Counted from the first letter of the stretch, positions 12,746-25,525 are shown. The stretch: DNA of 64,000 nucleotides from Fennellomyces sp. T-0311 (GCA_025266875.1 JALLLT010000033.1:124001-188000), one strand, 5' to 3'. The notes: generated by a model not told the origin, from the sequence alone. Translations and numbers: made by a program.

Positions 12746-13789
12746 TATCTGGAGGCTTGTATGTTGGTGAAAACAAGTGTGTGCGCCAGATGACTAGGCG
12801 GTATGTACATTACTATGCATCAAATATATCCTGGAAGCAATATTCGTGATCAACAGCCGCTGGGCAATAGCTTTCCAGGTCTTCCGGAAAGCAATCGTAT
12901 CCATGTCAAGCATTGAGAGTATTGTTACTTGCTAATTCTTTGTTATCAACAAGGGTATGACTCACCAAGAAGCTGCTTTGGGAAATAAAAAGTGTGAATA
13001 TTCCATGAGTTTGTCCACGCTTGCTCCTTCAAGTGCTTGGAATGAAAATATGGGCTGCAGATCGATAGGCATCATCGGGTACAGTTTACTGTTTATCGAA
13101 AGCATATATGGCACTTGGTAAAAAAAAAAAAAAAAAGACGTCAGAAGATAGAGGCTGACGGACAAAAAATATTACAGAATTCGGAACTATTCACCAATAA
13201 AGGAAACCATCGTTTGGTTACACTTCCGCCAGTCCAACAGATCCGATGTTATATTGAGCTCAGATAAAGGAGGAGCGTAATTGAGAGGAAGGTTGCGGTT
13301 CTATAATATCAACCGAATAAAGGGCGTTTAGCGGAAAGTAATACCCACGCTTCTCGCGATGGGCAATGGAAAATTCATAAACATGGGTAGCAGTCAAAGA
13401 ATGTCTGAATGTTAATGACCAAGCTAAACGATTCCGTTCTCAAGGAGTATTGAACCATATGACTTAAATTAAAACCCAGAAGACCCATGTAAGGGGAAGA
13501 GTAGCCATTAGGAAACCATGGAAGGAAAGCAGTGTGTTATCATATGGATGAACACCCATAGGAACGAAACCAATGCATTGTGGAGAAAATGTGCTAGCCT
13601 ATTTTAAGAACGATCGTGTTCCTGAACAAATTAATTGCTATAGCGATTGGCCGGACGTATTCGGCGCCTCATCCGTTGTTGTTGTTGAACTCAACTCCAC
13701 GGGTTATGAATAAAATAAACCCTTTAACATTCATAAATCGGGTTCAAAGCATCTCTTTTTTTTTTATCTCAGTTTCTTTTGAACAAATC
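12746..13789. other. Intergenic; poly-A run; P450 promoter side
   Basis: Holds a 17-base A run at 13120-13136 and the presumed promoter of the P450 gene. No supported gene. Confidence 0.5.
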
Positions 13790-15843
13790 ATGATCGATAT
13801 CAAGAATCAGCTTGAATCAATTTTGTCTCGCGTTAGTAGCTCTTTGACATCAAAGAGCAAGAAGTTATCCATCTCAGTAGCGATCGCTTTGCTTGGTCTT
13901 TATTTGGCCTATGACAAGATCACAAAACCTCCTCAAAAGCTCCGTCATATCCCTCAAGCAAATTTTTTGAAGTATGTGAGCAGCTTTCTAAAGAAACGTC
14001 CTTATGATGAAATCGCCAAGGAGATTACCGCGCCACTAGGTGCAAAAACAGATCATGGCTTGTATGTGGTAAGTACCGTTTAGATACTTTTTTTTGGATT
14101 TTGTTTATAACCCTTGAAATTCTAAAAGGTGTTTGACGTGTATGGCTGGACCGTACATATCACACGCCCTGAAGCTGCCAAAAAGCTATTGCTCAAAACT
14201 GGTTAGTAAACAGCGATTTTTGATTCCTTGTCCACCACTGAAGCTGCTTTTTCTAGAGTTATTCCCAAAGATAAATATGAATACGGATCGACGTGACACA
14301 CTTTTTGGTCGATTTGCAATGGGCCCTAACATCATCTTTTTGCGTGGCAAGGAATGGAAAGCGCAGCGAGGTGTACGTATTAACAGCCTCGCTTTTCAAA
14401 AAGTAAAAAGTGTATTAAGTTCTCTTGAAAACTTGTTTAGGTGATGAACCCCGCCTTCCTTCGATCCATGCCTGTTCATTTATTCGGTGATCTATCCAAA
14501 AAATTGTTCGTCCAATTGGATAAGATGCTTGATTCGCCCATCGAATTCCATGAAATTATGGTCCGCTGGACCTTGGATGCTATTGGCATTGCGGGCTTTG
14601 GCAAGCTTCGATAAGACAGATAAACAAAAACACAATCACTAACTGTATGACATAGACTTTGATTTCAATTCTGTTGCTGATCCCGAGAATGAATGGGTAT
14701 CTCGGTACAATCGTATCATGAAGGCAAACACCGATCCATTGTACATGTTGCTCCCTTCACTCGAAACACGCTGGTTGTTCCTCTTCCCTAAGCGTCAGGA
14801 AGCTCATAGACAGCTTGATCTGTTTTTGGGCAAAATGCAAGAAATTATAGCTGAGAAACGCAAAACTTTGACTAGTGATACCTCGATGGGATCCAAGAGC
14901 CGCAATGAAAAGGATTTGTTGACTCTCATGCTTGAAGCTTCCGAGGAAGGAAATGGTGTATTGACTGATGAAGAACTTCAGGTAAATCAATTGATTTGAA
15001 TGATAAAAAATCAATTATTAATCACATGTGCCATATAATCAGAGCAACCTTTGTGCTTTCTTCTTGGCTGGCCACGATACCACTGCAAACGCAATCACTT
15101 ATGCTGCTTATAACCTGGCTACCAACCCAGTAAGTTTATGAGAGCCTTGTTTTTTCTAAAATCGCCATTAAATTTTATACAATTATCAGGATGTTCAACG
15201 AAAGGCACGAGAAGAGGCAATTCGTGTTTTAGGCGACAAGCCTGAGGATGTAATGCCCACACACGAGCAGATCCAACAAATGCCCTACATTAACATGGTC
15301 ATCAAGGAGGTACAACCGTTGTACAAAGGCAGCAATAATCGTTTTCTAAAGCCGCCAAATATATAGACAATGCGACGAAACGTCACTGCCACTGGTGTAA
15401 TTGCTCGGGAAGCTACCGAAGATACCGATCTATCCGGCGTGTTTATTCCCAAGGGCACCCTTGTCACGGTGGACATTATGGAAATTCAACGCAACCCCAA
15501 AGTGTAGTCGAATCCAGATGTGTTTGATCCTGACCGGTTTGCTCCAGGCGGAGAAGCCGAAAAGGTATCCAAGAAGGGTATGTCTTGGATCCCATTTAGT
15601 AATGGTGCACGTCAGTGTATCGGCATGAATTTCTCGTTGGCGGAGCAACGCGTCTTGCTCCCCATGCTTTGTAAGTTTAATGTCAACTGTTGTATCTGGA
15701 CTGGATTCTAATTACTACGGATAGTGAGGAAGTACGAGTTGTCGCTGCCTGAAGATTCCATCCATAAGGAAAAAGTGGTTATTTCTGGCGTTGGTATCAT
15801 GACGCCGGTCAATCTGAAAATCAATTTGAAGAAACGATATTAA
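13790..15843 (+). pseudogene. Cytochrome P450, 9 exons, with in-frame stop
   Basis: Membrane-anchored P450 monooxygenase of the type common in Mucorales. Exons: 13790-14068, 14129-14201, 14257-14372, 14441-14600, 14656-14981, 15043-15129, 15190-15309, 15367-15670, 15725-15843. They join in frame to 528 codons. Visible landmarks: N-terminal hydrophobic anchor, oxygen-binding AGHDTT (327-332), ExxR (E387-R390, across an intron), and heme loop FSNGARQCIG with Cys471. Codon 434 (15505-15507) is TAG where family members have Trp (NPK-hydrophobic-W). Translation would stop before the heme cysteine, so the allele should be non-functional unless the base is a sequencing error. Intron 4 (14601-14655) uses a GC donor and has a CTAAC branch point. 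Everything else looks under selection, so inactivation, if real, is recent. Confidence 0.85.
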
Positions 15844-16521
15844 GTGTTCATTTGAACTATTTTATTATGTCATACGGTATTTACGCCAGTCATTCGAATG
15901 TATGATTATCAATAAGGATATCTGAGATACATATTGAGATATGCTCATAATTGTCGGACTGGCATGACGTGTTCCTCTTGGTCGAGAGCAGAGGACAAAG
16001 AAGTGCGCGCGAATAATTTTAAGGAAAGGTGGATGAAACAGTTCCTCCGATGTACCCCTAAAGCGTTTGCAGTGACAGGAAACAAAAAGTGAGAGCAGTT
16101 GTTCATAACCTTATCTTGATTTGAAAGTCCTCGGTCTATGGGTGCATGCAACGCACTATGGCGTACGTGCATATAGTAGATTGATGGCTTATTCTCTCAT
16201 GAACCAAGACCCAATGTCGAAAGTAAAAACAATAGCGGCCAATTTCTGTGTAATGATCATCAGAGTGCTATCTTGTAAGGTGATTCACCATGGAGAGACG
16301 ATCACACAGGCTCACGATGAGCAAACACGGTATGTTCAAGTTTAGACATACAAAAGACACGTATAGAAAGCAAGAGGGCACACTACGGTTCGCCAACATC
16401 AAATAAAAAAGGGTTTCCTGGTGTGTTTCAAAGGAGTTCGCGTTTTAATAGGATATGTTCCTCTTTCGATACACATACAACTACATTCCTTTTTTTCCTT
16501 TTGGCGACGTCTTTCTTATAT
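15844..16521. other. Intergenic between convergent P450 and V-ATPase c genes
   Basis: 3' flanks of two convergent genes. No additional gene supported. Confidence 0.5.
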
Positions 16522-17346
16522 CTACTGGCAGATACCCTCGCTACCAGATGCCTTGGTGTTGAGAATAAGAGCGACAATAAGACCGTAAAGACCCAAGACT
16601 TCAGCGAAAATGAGAATCAAAATCTGAAAGTACGGAGCGGGTCAGTTTGGTTTGCGCTTATGCAGTGAGCAGCAGATAGACGTACCATGCCGACGAACAT
16701 TCTGGGTTGTTGAGCAGTAGCACGGACACCAGCATCACCTGTGATACCAATAGCAATACCTGCGGCCAAGCAGGAAAGACCGACGCTCAAACCAGCGCCG
16801 AACTGGATAAATCCACTAAACAGGGTCTGCTTCAGTGCAACTGCAGAAGGAAACAGAACGTCAGTATCCACAAAGCAAACCTGGAGCTAGTTAGTACTTA
16901 CGGCCACCCGATAGCAAGACACTAAATTTTTTTTGCAAGGTCATGAGTTACAAAAAACGCCGTGCTTGACGGAAACAGACTTTTACGTTACCTGACGACG
17001 ACACCATAGATACCCAAGATACCAGCCATGACAACGGGAATGATACACTTGATGAGCAAATCGGGGCGCAGAACGCCCATGGCCGAAAGACCGACACCAG
17101 ACTTGGCGGTACCGTACGCGGCTCCGAGACCTTCCAGGGGAAAAAGGATAAAAGAATAAGAACACACAGCAAAACGACGCGTTCTATCCGACGGCAACTT
17201 ACAGCTAAACACAATAGCGGCGGTGCATCCCATGGTGCCAAAGAAGGGGGCGTAGACAGGGCTAGGAGAAAAAGACAGCGTCAGGTCAATCTGGGGCAAT
17301 GAACCATCTGATGAGCGAGGCAGGGATTTTACCAGTAATCAGCCAT
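16522..17346 (-). CDS. VMA3: V-type ATPase proteolipid subunit c
   Basis: Forms the proton-carrying ring of the vacuolar H+-ATPase Vo sector. Six exons (minus): 17346-17333, 17261-17203, 17130-16992, 16921-16902, 16840-16686, 16623-16522, giving 162 aa, the normal family length. The N-terminus [16 protein letters not shown] exists only after splicing a 14-nt first exon. A 20-nt exon 4 supplies part of SVLLSGGLALKQ. Helix 4 contains the essential glutamate (E137 in [13 protein letters not shown]), the same number as in yeast Vma3. Four transmembrane helices with the usual [12 protein letters not shown] and [13 protein letters not shown] segments are present. Alternative assignment to subunit c' is possible, but the length and N-terminus favour c. 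Confidence 0.93.
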
Positions 17347-17698
17347 TGTTAATTGTTTATGGTATTTAAAAGGGGGGCTAGCGAAGCAAAAAGAAAGCGA
17401 GTCAGTTGGAGAGCGGGCAACGGCGGCAGGTTTACAATTACGTCTTTGAATGAGAAGAGAGGATATAGAAAAGAGAAAGTCAAAGGGGATACGCCCGTTT
17501 CGCACCAACTGTGAGATGCGCATCGGAACGTGAAACGGGCGGGGTGACGTCCGCTCTTTTGTGTGCCATCATTTGAGGTTTGGCGTTTCATGTGGTGTTG
17601 CGTGTGTATATGGGTGCAAAAAGTATACATATATATCTACTGTATTAAGGGGAAATAGGGGAGAGTTTGGAGGATGTATATAAAAGTAGTACTAGTTT
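17347..17698. other. Intergenic, promoter side of the V-ATPase c gene
   Basis: Short purine-rich spacer between two minus-strand genes. No additional gene. Confidence 0.5.
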
Positions 17699-20241
17699 TT
17701 ATGCAGCGTTCTTTTCATGCCACTCCATGATGGCGTCCAGCATGTCCATGATCTTTTCTTCGTCACCGCCGAAAATGTCTATGACAAAGGAGGGGCCGAG
17801 GTGAGCAAAACGCTTGAGGGGTGGGGGAGCGACTGTTTTCTATCGCTTTCTTACCTTTGATGGTGTATCGACCGTCTACCACGACGCCCTCGCGACCCAT
17901 GAACTTGAAGGCCGACACGATGTTGTCCAGCATTGCCATGCTGACCGAGCCTCCTTTCTGCGCAGGCGGCCGCCGTACGGTCTTATTGCTCAAGGCTTCC
18001 AGCAGAAGGATGAGCGAGTCGCCGTTTCGGAATGCGCCAGACAGGTCAATGGCGCGCTTGCCTGGTGGAAGATACTGGTTGATCCAATCGATGTACTGGA
18101 CCCGGGTCAGTGTACGCGCAGGTGGCGGTGGCGGCAGGTTCGCGGGTGGTATGGGCGGTGATTGAAGCGGTGAATGCATTCCCTTGTGGTGTGGATCAAT
18201 CAGATCTTCGTCCTCGTCGCTCATCAGGATGGAGGATGACAGCGTGGGCGCAGGCGCAATCGGCGTTGGCCCTTGCTCAAACATGAACTTGTCGGGTACG
18301 TCAGGCTCATCACCTACATTGTCGGCCAGCGTTTCTGTGTGTGGATACACCGTGACGCCCGATTCTCGGCTTTGCTGCTGTTGCTGGAACGGTGGTGGTG
18401 ATAACCGTGCCGGTGGATGATCAACAGGACTTATGGGTGGTGATCCTGCTTGTTGCTGTGGTTGTTTGGGCATGATTAGCATCGACGGGGGCCGTGGCCG
18501 CAGTCGCTGCGCTACTTCTAACGGCACCGTCGCTACATGGTTTGACGACATTACCGGTGACGCGAAATCACGTGTAATGGTTGCCTTCATGAGAACCTTG
18601 ATCCACATTCGCATCGACTCTTTGCTGTCGGTGTAAAAGTAGAATGTGCGTTCACGTTCATGCTGTGCTTTGAAGCTGTATTTGCCCGGATGGATTGACT
18701 CATCGGGCACTATTCGGTAGCCGCGCAGATGGATGATGCCCTTCATGCGAACCTCCTTGGGACTCTTAAAGTAGAATAGGTTCGAGCTCTTCAGCACAAA
18801 CCATCTCTTGTTCCATGTCTTGTACTTGTCGCCCTGTTTATACAACCAGCCTTCGTGCTCTGGAGCCTTAAACACGTTGGTGGATGCCCGGTTGTTGAGT
18901 GCAAATGGATCGACCGAGGCAACCGACATGTTGCGATCGCGAGTCGCGAAGGGTGACAGGGGATCAGCCACAGACATCATGCGTCCGCTGTCCATCGGAT
19001 GCAGTGGCGGTGAAGCGACCTCGTGGATGCTCGCCATGGGATGCTGCTGCTGATGTTGCTGCTGGCTGTTGATATCCATGGATGGGCGCTCCTTGTCCAG
19101 ACTCTCGCGGCTCTTTTGGGATGGCATGCGGCCGGATGATGAGGTGGATGATTTGGAGGAGGAGATGGTCTGGAAAGTGTTGGATCGGCTCACTGACGAC
19201 GATGCATAGCTTCGTGGCGAGAGCTGGCCTGTGGTCAAAAGTGAGTCGGTGGGGCGTCTGCTGCTGCTGCTGGTGCTGCTGTGGAGCTCGGTGCTAATGC
19301 TTCCACCCTGCGGCGGCATAGGTGCTTTCCGAGGAAACTGGTACATGCTGTCAGAATCGATAGGGGAACAAGGTGCCGATGGTGCTGGGTGTTCTGGTGC
19401 CAATTCAACCTTTGTTGGTCCATGTGTCAGCCTCGCTCATTCTCTCCTATACTTTGCTCGCCGGCCTACCTTATGGGCGCTCTTTAACTTTTCAATGGCA
19501 GTCATGACCTTGTAGCGTCGGCCATAGGCGGCAATGCCGAGCTCCTTGAGCGAATCGATGGTCAGGCTTAACAAAATGTCACCCGTGATTTCTTGCTCTG
19601 TATACACACACACATAAAAAGCAACAGGTTATTATTCTCGCAGGGACACAATGAAAAAAAGGGGGGGCTTTTGTTACCAACAAAGTTAGCAGAGACATTA
19701 TCCAAGCCCACAGAATGCAGCCATTCTGCAACCTGATCGATGGTCCAATCCTCGGTCTTGGTGGACGACGAAGAGGAAGGAGCTGGGGTAGGAGTTGCTG
19801 GAGGAGGGGGCGGCGATCCAGCAGGCGGTGGCTGTGGTTGATGCATGTATGCAGCAGGCGAGGACGTGCTCGGCGCAATAAGGTTTGTCGAAACGTGAGT
19901 GATCGCATTGTCGATCTCGTCCTCGAGCGTGTTACTGCCGGACGACGAGTGTGCAGGGCTGAGTGCAGGCGTGGTCGAGAGTGGAGCAGGTTTGTTCTGG
20001 CTTGTGTAATTCATAGGAAATAGACCGACCTGGCCTTGCGGGTTGCGTCCCTAATATGACCACAGTCCATATGAACACCTCCAGCCTTCCCGTGCGTGGC
20101 TCGCTTCCTTACCTGCCACCAGCCGTCCATGTACTTTTCATCTTTCTCAAGGACCACAATGGAATCGCCGGCATTGAATGCGATTTCGTCTTCATTTTCG
20201 GCGACAAAGTCGTGAATGGCGTACACGATCTCGTCTTGCAT
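17699..20241 (-). CDS. Boi1/Boi2-like polarity scaffold, SH3-SAM-PH plus CH
   Basis: Cortical scaffold likely linking Rho-type GTPase signalling to polarised growth or exocytosis. Exons (minus): 20241-20113, 20050-19678, 19597-19470, 19409-17855, 17778-17699, giving 754 aa. Domains in order: SH3 (about 4-58, VYAIHDF then GRNPQGQVGLFPMNY across an intron), Pro-rich linker, SAM (about 145-210, starting WTIDQVAEWLHSVGL), long Ser/Gln-rich region, PH (about 394-490, GWLYKQGDKYKTWNKRWFVL), Pro-rich linker, and a calponin-homology-like segment to the end (about 644-754, with YIDWINQYLPPG and a final DIFGGDEEKIMDMLDAI). SH3-SAM-PH order is that of yeast Boi1/Boi2; the C-terminal CH-like part is not found in those. 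The in-frame TTG at 19403 is not the start. Confidence 0.82.
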
Positions 20242-22137
20242 GGATAGGATGGGCAGTATACGGAAAGAGTGTGTGGAGAGTGGGTCGTCGCAGGAAGAGC
20301 GAAAGCGCGCGAAAAAAAAAGAGTTGGATATATAGAAAGGAACGAAGTTTATCTAAGGGGAGAAAGGGGGTTGGGTGCGAAGTTATGCCTTTGTCCGTGT
20401 CCTTCAAAGGCAACCAGCGTAAAGTAAAGAAAAAGGAGTGTGGCAGAGGAAAAGGAAAGAGGGAAGGTACAACAATAATCAGAAAAAAACAGTCTATGGT
20501 TTCGCTTCGTCCATTGATGATCGGAGTCGTCGCCTTGCACCACCTCAGCGAAAACGAAACACGCTTGCCATACCTGGCATTGATGGTTTCTGTGATGCCA
20601 TTCGTAACTGGAAAAGTAACCCCCATTGTTCCCTCCCCACCCCTCGCTCGCTTTCAATCGCCGCAGCGTGTTATTCTCTGCCTTGCATCCAAGAAATGAA
20701 TCTATGCAAGGGAAAGCCGCCCACCGCACACGAGCGAGAAGGCACACTCGACTCCGCACCTTCGGGGTGTGCGTGGATGTAATAGCCCGTCGATCGCGAG
20801 AGCCATTACCGACGCAAATAACGATGACCAAATCTTGCCGTGCCTATATAGCAAATGAAATAAGCCCGTAATATATTTGTACCACCATTTAATAAAACGG
20901 TTACACAGCTAAACATTGACCATAGCCTTCGAGGTCCTTGCTCAGGCGACAGCGCGTCTAATGAACAATCCTTGCGCTTTAGCGCCGAAATTAAGATTCC
21001 GGGCGAAAAGAAGTCAAGGGGCGCCCCGTTTGCCACCCACACAGCCAGCCCAACGTGGCCCAATTGTTCACGCAAGGGGTCCGCTGTGCTTCTTTATCTC
21101 TACGTCCTCGCCCCCCCTCTCTCTCTCTCTCTCCTGCTTTCTCCTATATCTCATTTCTACAGGCATGTCGTACTTGCTCAGTCGACCCTCCCCTCCCGCA
21201 CACCGCTGATTTTCCCACTGTCAGGAACAGCCTTCTGGGAGGATCAGAAACATGCCCAATGACACAATCTGTTAAACTCTAAAGTGAGTTCTGGAAGCGG
21301 ATATATGTTTCACATGCATATTAATGTGTCCATGTGACATAATGGTTGGCTTGTCATTTCCGTCACCTTTTATAACAATAAAAGCGGGGCATCATCCAGT
21401 TCATTAAATTTTTTTGGTGCTTTTATGAATGTTGCACAGGAGCTGTTGCCTTTGGAGACCAAAAAAAAGCGGGTGCCGTTTTTCATTTAAATTCCCATCA
21501 TGAAAAAATCTGGCAAGGATAAGTCGCTTTGTGCTATAAAATCACAAGTTCTGCAGCTGTTTAAGCGTTCTAGACAGCTTTTTTTTCTTGCAATACATTA
21601 ACAATCTGTGCGTGGGTAAGCTTAAAAATCCACTTCTCCTTTTTGGTCGTCACAATTTATGCCCGACCTCGCTGTTACCATTGATGCAATCGCTTTCGTT
21701 TCAAAAAGAACATAGTTTACATGTGAAAGTCGTGTACGTGACGCCACCACTTTGGAGATCGCCATTCGATGGTGAAAAAGGGCTCGCTCGCTCGTTCTTT
21801 TTATAAGCAACAGAGCTGCCGCCACTGTATGCATATCTGCTGTGCATGTATAACGTCAATTCCGCTGTGGGAATCTCAAAACATTGCTTATTACTTGATT
21901 CCTTTAACAAAGGATACGCGTTGGCATTCACATGCGCATTACGCTCGTCAATCCCAAAAATGTATCGATCCGCTTCCGCCTTTTCAAAACACGAGCATAA
22001 AGTACATAGTTTTATAGACACGTGCCTCTTGCTGTTGTTTGACGTAGGACTGTGATTAGCTTCTTTTTTGCTCGTCCAACGACGCGTGATAAAACCAGTA
22101 AAGGAGAAGAAAAAAGAAGTGGGGTAAGCTTGCCGTT
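20242..22137. other. 1.9 kb intergenic region, promoter of the Boi-like gene
   Basis: Pyrimidine- and purine-biased sequence with a CT microsatellite near 21117-21134. Long open frames here overlap on both strands and show no motif. I see no gene. Confidence 0.5.
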
Positions 22138-22922
22138 TTATTTCAAATACGGATGGCCTCCTTCTTCGCAGCAACGAATGAACTCTTCGGTGGAATTCGA
22201 ATGTGGATAAGGAATATCGGGTATAGGCTTATCCAGGAACCTGCATAGCCGATCCCAGCCTTCACCAAGCTTGAGCACAAGAAGACGTTCCGGTGGGACA
22301 GCTTGTATCACCCATTCATTATGAGCATTGTACTTTGCCTTGATCATGATCTCATCCATAGGCTGATTCGGTTGGATGGTGCTCAAAAGCCCATCCATAC
22401 AGATAACTTTGGACATGGCCCGTGATTTCAATCCCTTCTCAGACGTAATTGGTGTTGTCAGCGATCGGAAAACGGTATTTCGCATCGACTTGTACCAACT
22501 ATCGGGATCCCGAACTGTCAAAAGTACTTTAGCTTCTGGATAACTTTCCACAAGTCTCTTGACAAATGTCGCTGTAGGCCTTTTGGAAATAATGTTATTG
22601 CAAGAACAGCTTGAATAAAATGGTTATTCTTCTACACTACCAGTCAACTGCGGCATCATAGTCATTGTATAGATAATCCCAATCCACAGGTCGTTCTGGA
22701 TGGTTGAACGCCTCAAGAAACAATTCCGGATGACTGTCTTCATCTTGATACATGGATCGCATATGATGGGTACGGTATCTAAACAGTTACGTGCGCTAAC
22801 CCTCAGAGACAGTTGCAGACTTATTGCTTAGGTAGCACATACCCTAGTATGTCAAGAGCACTGCGCAAGCTGTCCGTTCCTGTGCGACCGTAACCCGCTC
22901 CGATAATTTTCAAAGGAGCCAT
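22138..22922 (-). CDS. PAPS-dependent sulfotransferase-like protein
   Basis: Predicted cytosolic enzyme transferring sulfate from PAPS to an unknown acceptor. Exons (minus): 22922-22843, 22778-22641, 22579-22138, giving 219 aa. The N-terminal P-loop-like 5'-phosphosulfate motif is GAGYGRTGTDSL (residues 8-19). A second nucleotide-contact motif is RDPDSWYKS (about 96-104). Both fit the Sulfotransfer_4 family seen widely in fungi and often annotated only as P-loop proteins. The sequence around LFLEAFNHPERPVDWDYLY also fits that family. The start is the ATG directly before APLKIIGAG. The protein is compact for the family but shows no break. Acceptor cannot be inferred. Confidence 0.8.
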
Positions 22923-23980
22923 TGTGAAAGAAAAATGTCAGAGAAAAAAGAGAGGCATATGTATGCGTCCAAGAACTCAAAAGTAAAAATAAGTGCTCGG
23001 TCGCTGTGGGAAAAACGATGCAGCTGCTTTTGCTTCTAGTTCTGAAACATCCGATCGCACAAGGCCAACCAATGCTCTGATAAACGATCTGCGATCCTGA
23101 TTTGTTTCAATTTTGACGACATTAATCCTTATTTTTCCAACATATTCACTCGTCGAGCTTCGGCCAGTATACCTCTTTGATCGTGCTGCGTTGGCTGAAC
23201 TTTGTTTGCAATCGCCACATGATATGCAGATACTCATGCATCGTCAGTCGCTTTCCAAGCACTCTAACCACGCAGCTAGCGATCGATAGTTAAAATAGAA
23301 ATATTGCCAGAGCTTTCGTCCTCGTCCGTCAGTATTCTGTATTGTGGTTCTAGAAACTTGTAGCACTTGCGCATGGGCATGCTGCACGCCCCTCTTTTAA
23401 GTTTGCTCATAGATAACACAAAAAAAACGAAAAGCTATATTGAATGGGTACTAGTTACACTTTTACGTATGTTCAAAGTTACCATCCCACTTTTCTTGGT
23501 TCATGTAAATATACGCTGTCTTTTTTGTATACGCATCTGTTTATGCTGCATCAATACCAGATTCTCGGGCATTTGCACCTACGGATATGCAGGCAAGTCA
23601 AGTTCTGGCTCAATATCTTTGACCTATGCAGCGTGGCCTAAGCGAAGAGCGGCTACATGTCAGTATGTTAGCGAGTCTGCACGTCATGCGCACTCAGCGG
23701 ACTGGAGGAGGACACACCCGCAGTATATGGCTTTTTTTTATAGTGCATCGGGCGGGTACGAAAGCGCAATAGCTGCAGGTTGCTATGACAACGACGATCC
23801 ATCTTTCATGATGCCCAACCCGGGTACCAAGCTATCTAGTTGTTATGGTTGTATACGTCAGCTACTTTTGCATAGTCGCACCCAGAGAGGCGAAAAGAGA
23901 GGCTTTTGATAGGCTGCTGTCCTGCTGAGAGATAATTTGAAGGGAGCGGTAGCACTTTCGTTTCTTTTTTCGTATACACC
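22923..23980. other. Divergent intergenic region
   Basis: Shared upstream region of the sulfotransferase (minus) and the Arp9-like gene (plus). A 180-codon open frame at 23367-23909 has no motif, unusual composition and no splice support, so it is not called. Confidence 0.5.
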
Positions 23981-25525
23981 ATGTCACTTACACTGAAAGA
24001 AGAGAATTTCGTCGTGATCGATGTCGGATCCAGCACGACACGCGCAGGCATGGGCATGCATGACACGAACAAAACACCATCGATTGTATGTTTTTCCTCC
24101 CCCTTTATTCAACTCGACCGTGTTACCAACCAAGAAAACGCGACATTTTTTTTTTCTAGATGGTTAACATGTCTGATTTCAACAATCCACTCAAAAACGA
24201 TGCGATTGTGTCCTGGGAGGATTTAGAAGCTTGCTGGTAAATACATATAAAAAGAAGTGAGAGCGCGGGGCTGGTTAATGCATGGAAGCTATTGACACAC
24301 AATCTAGGAGCCACATTTTATTCAAAGAACTAGGCATCAAAAAATCACGAAACGAACACGCTGTCTTGCTCTCAGTACCTACGCAGTGGTCCAAGTTTGA
24401 ACACGAACGCATTGCGCAGATATTCTTTGAACATTTCAATGTGCCTGGAATTTACATTGCTCCACAGCCTCTGTTGGCTCTTTACGGCTGTGGTTCTCAA
24501 TCGGGTGTCGTAGTGGATATTGGTCATGGATCAACGCGTGAGTTTGCTGTGATTTATTGTATCCCAGGCATAGACACTCACACAGCTACCAGAAATCAAC
24601 GTTGTCATTGATAGTTTGGTCCAACCGCAAGCAACAATCAGCGTCCCGGTCGGTGGCGAGCACTTTGACGAGCACCTGCTGCGATTGATGAAGAACGATG
24701 CCGCCCTCGTACAGCAATTCCAAAACACACCCGATGTCCCATTGGATGTCGAGTTTGCACACTTTGTAAAGGAACAGCCCGGCGTTTGCCACGTTTATGT
24801 CGGCTACGACGCATCCAGCATCGAAAAGCAAAACAACGCAGATATGATCGAGAACGCAGCTGCGGCAGCAACAGAGGAGGCAATTGAGGACGATGTGGTT
24901 ACGACGGAAAAGGAGGATGAGAATAACGTGGCTGAAATTCCAGAAACCGTGGAAGTAGAATACAAGGGTCACAAGGTGCGTGTGTCTGTGCGCTTTTTGA
25001 AGGTGACGTGGTTGTTAATACTTGCGTAGTATACTGTCGGACGCTATCGCCACCAGGTATATGATCCCCTGTTTGATCTGGCCCTAGTCGGACAGAACGG
25101 ATTGAATCTGATCGACGCTATGCGATTGGGTGTATCACACTGCGAACCGCCCGAAATGCGACCAAAGCTCTGGGAAAGCGTGGCATTGTGTGGAGGTGGA
25201 TCACTGATGACGGGGTTACAACCACGGATAAAGGCACAGGTGGGCCGTTTACTGCCATGCTCAGATAATATCGGCGATGCACAGCCAAGACAGGTTGGGT
25301 TCTTACGGATACCGGATTACTTTACTGTCTTGAAGGATCGGAAATTCCAAAACTTATGCACTTGGCTCGGAGGCGAGATTGTAGCCAAGGTAAGAACCGA
25401 TACTGCAAAGCGAATGTGGTCAGTAACCATGGCTTCTGTAGCTCGTCTTCATTGATGCGAAGAATTACGTTAGTAAAGTAGACTACAACGAAGGTGGTCC
25501 TTCAGTTGTCCATACTCTGTTGTAA
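23981..25525 (+). CDS. Actin-related protein, Arp9-like
   Basis: Divergent actin-fold protein, likely nuclear and part of a SWI/SNF- or RSC-type remodeller. Exons: 23981-24085, 24160-24236, 24308-24537, 24593-24975, 25030-25389, 25442-25525, giving 412 aa. The first phosphate loop is VVIDVGSSTTRAGMG (11-25), the second GVVVDIGHGST. An adenosine-type loop ALCGGGSLMTGL is followed near the C-terminus by WLGGEIVAK and a final NEGGPSVVHTLL resembling the actin C-terminus. An acidic, alanine-rich insertion (about 222-265) interrupts the actin core, a feature of nuclear Arps. Catalytic residues of true actin are not kept. Arp9 is the best match by loop wording and insertion; another Arp class cannot be excluded. 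Confidence 0.68.

Noticed and set aside
23367..23909. 180-codon open frame upstream of the Arp9-like gene
   Set aside because: No motif, odd composition, lies in a divergent promoter region, no splice context.
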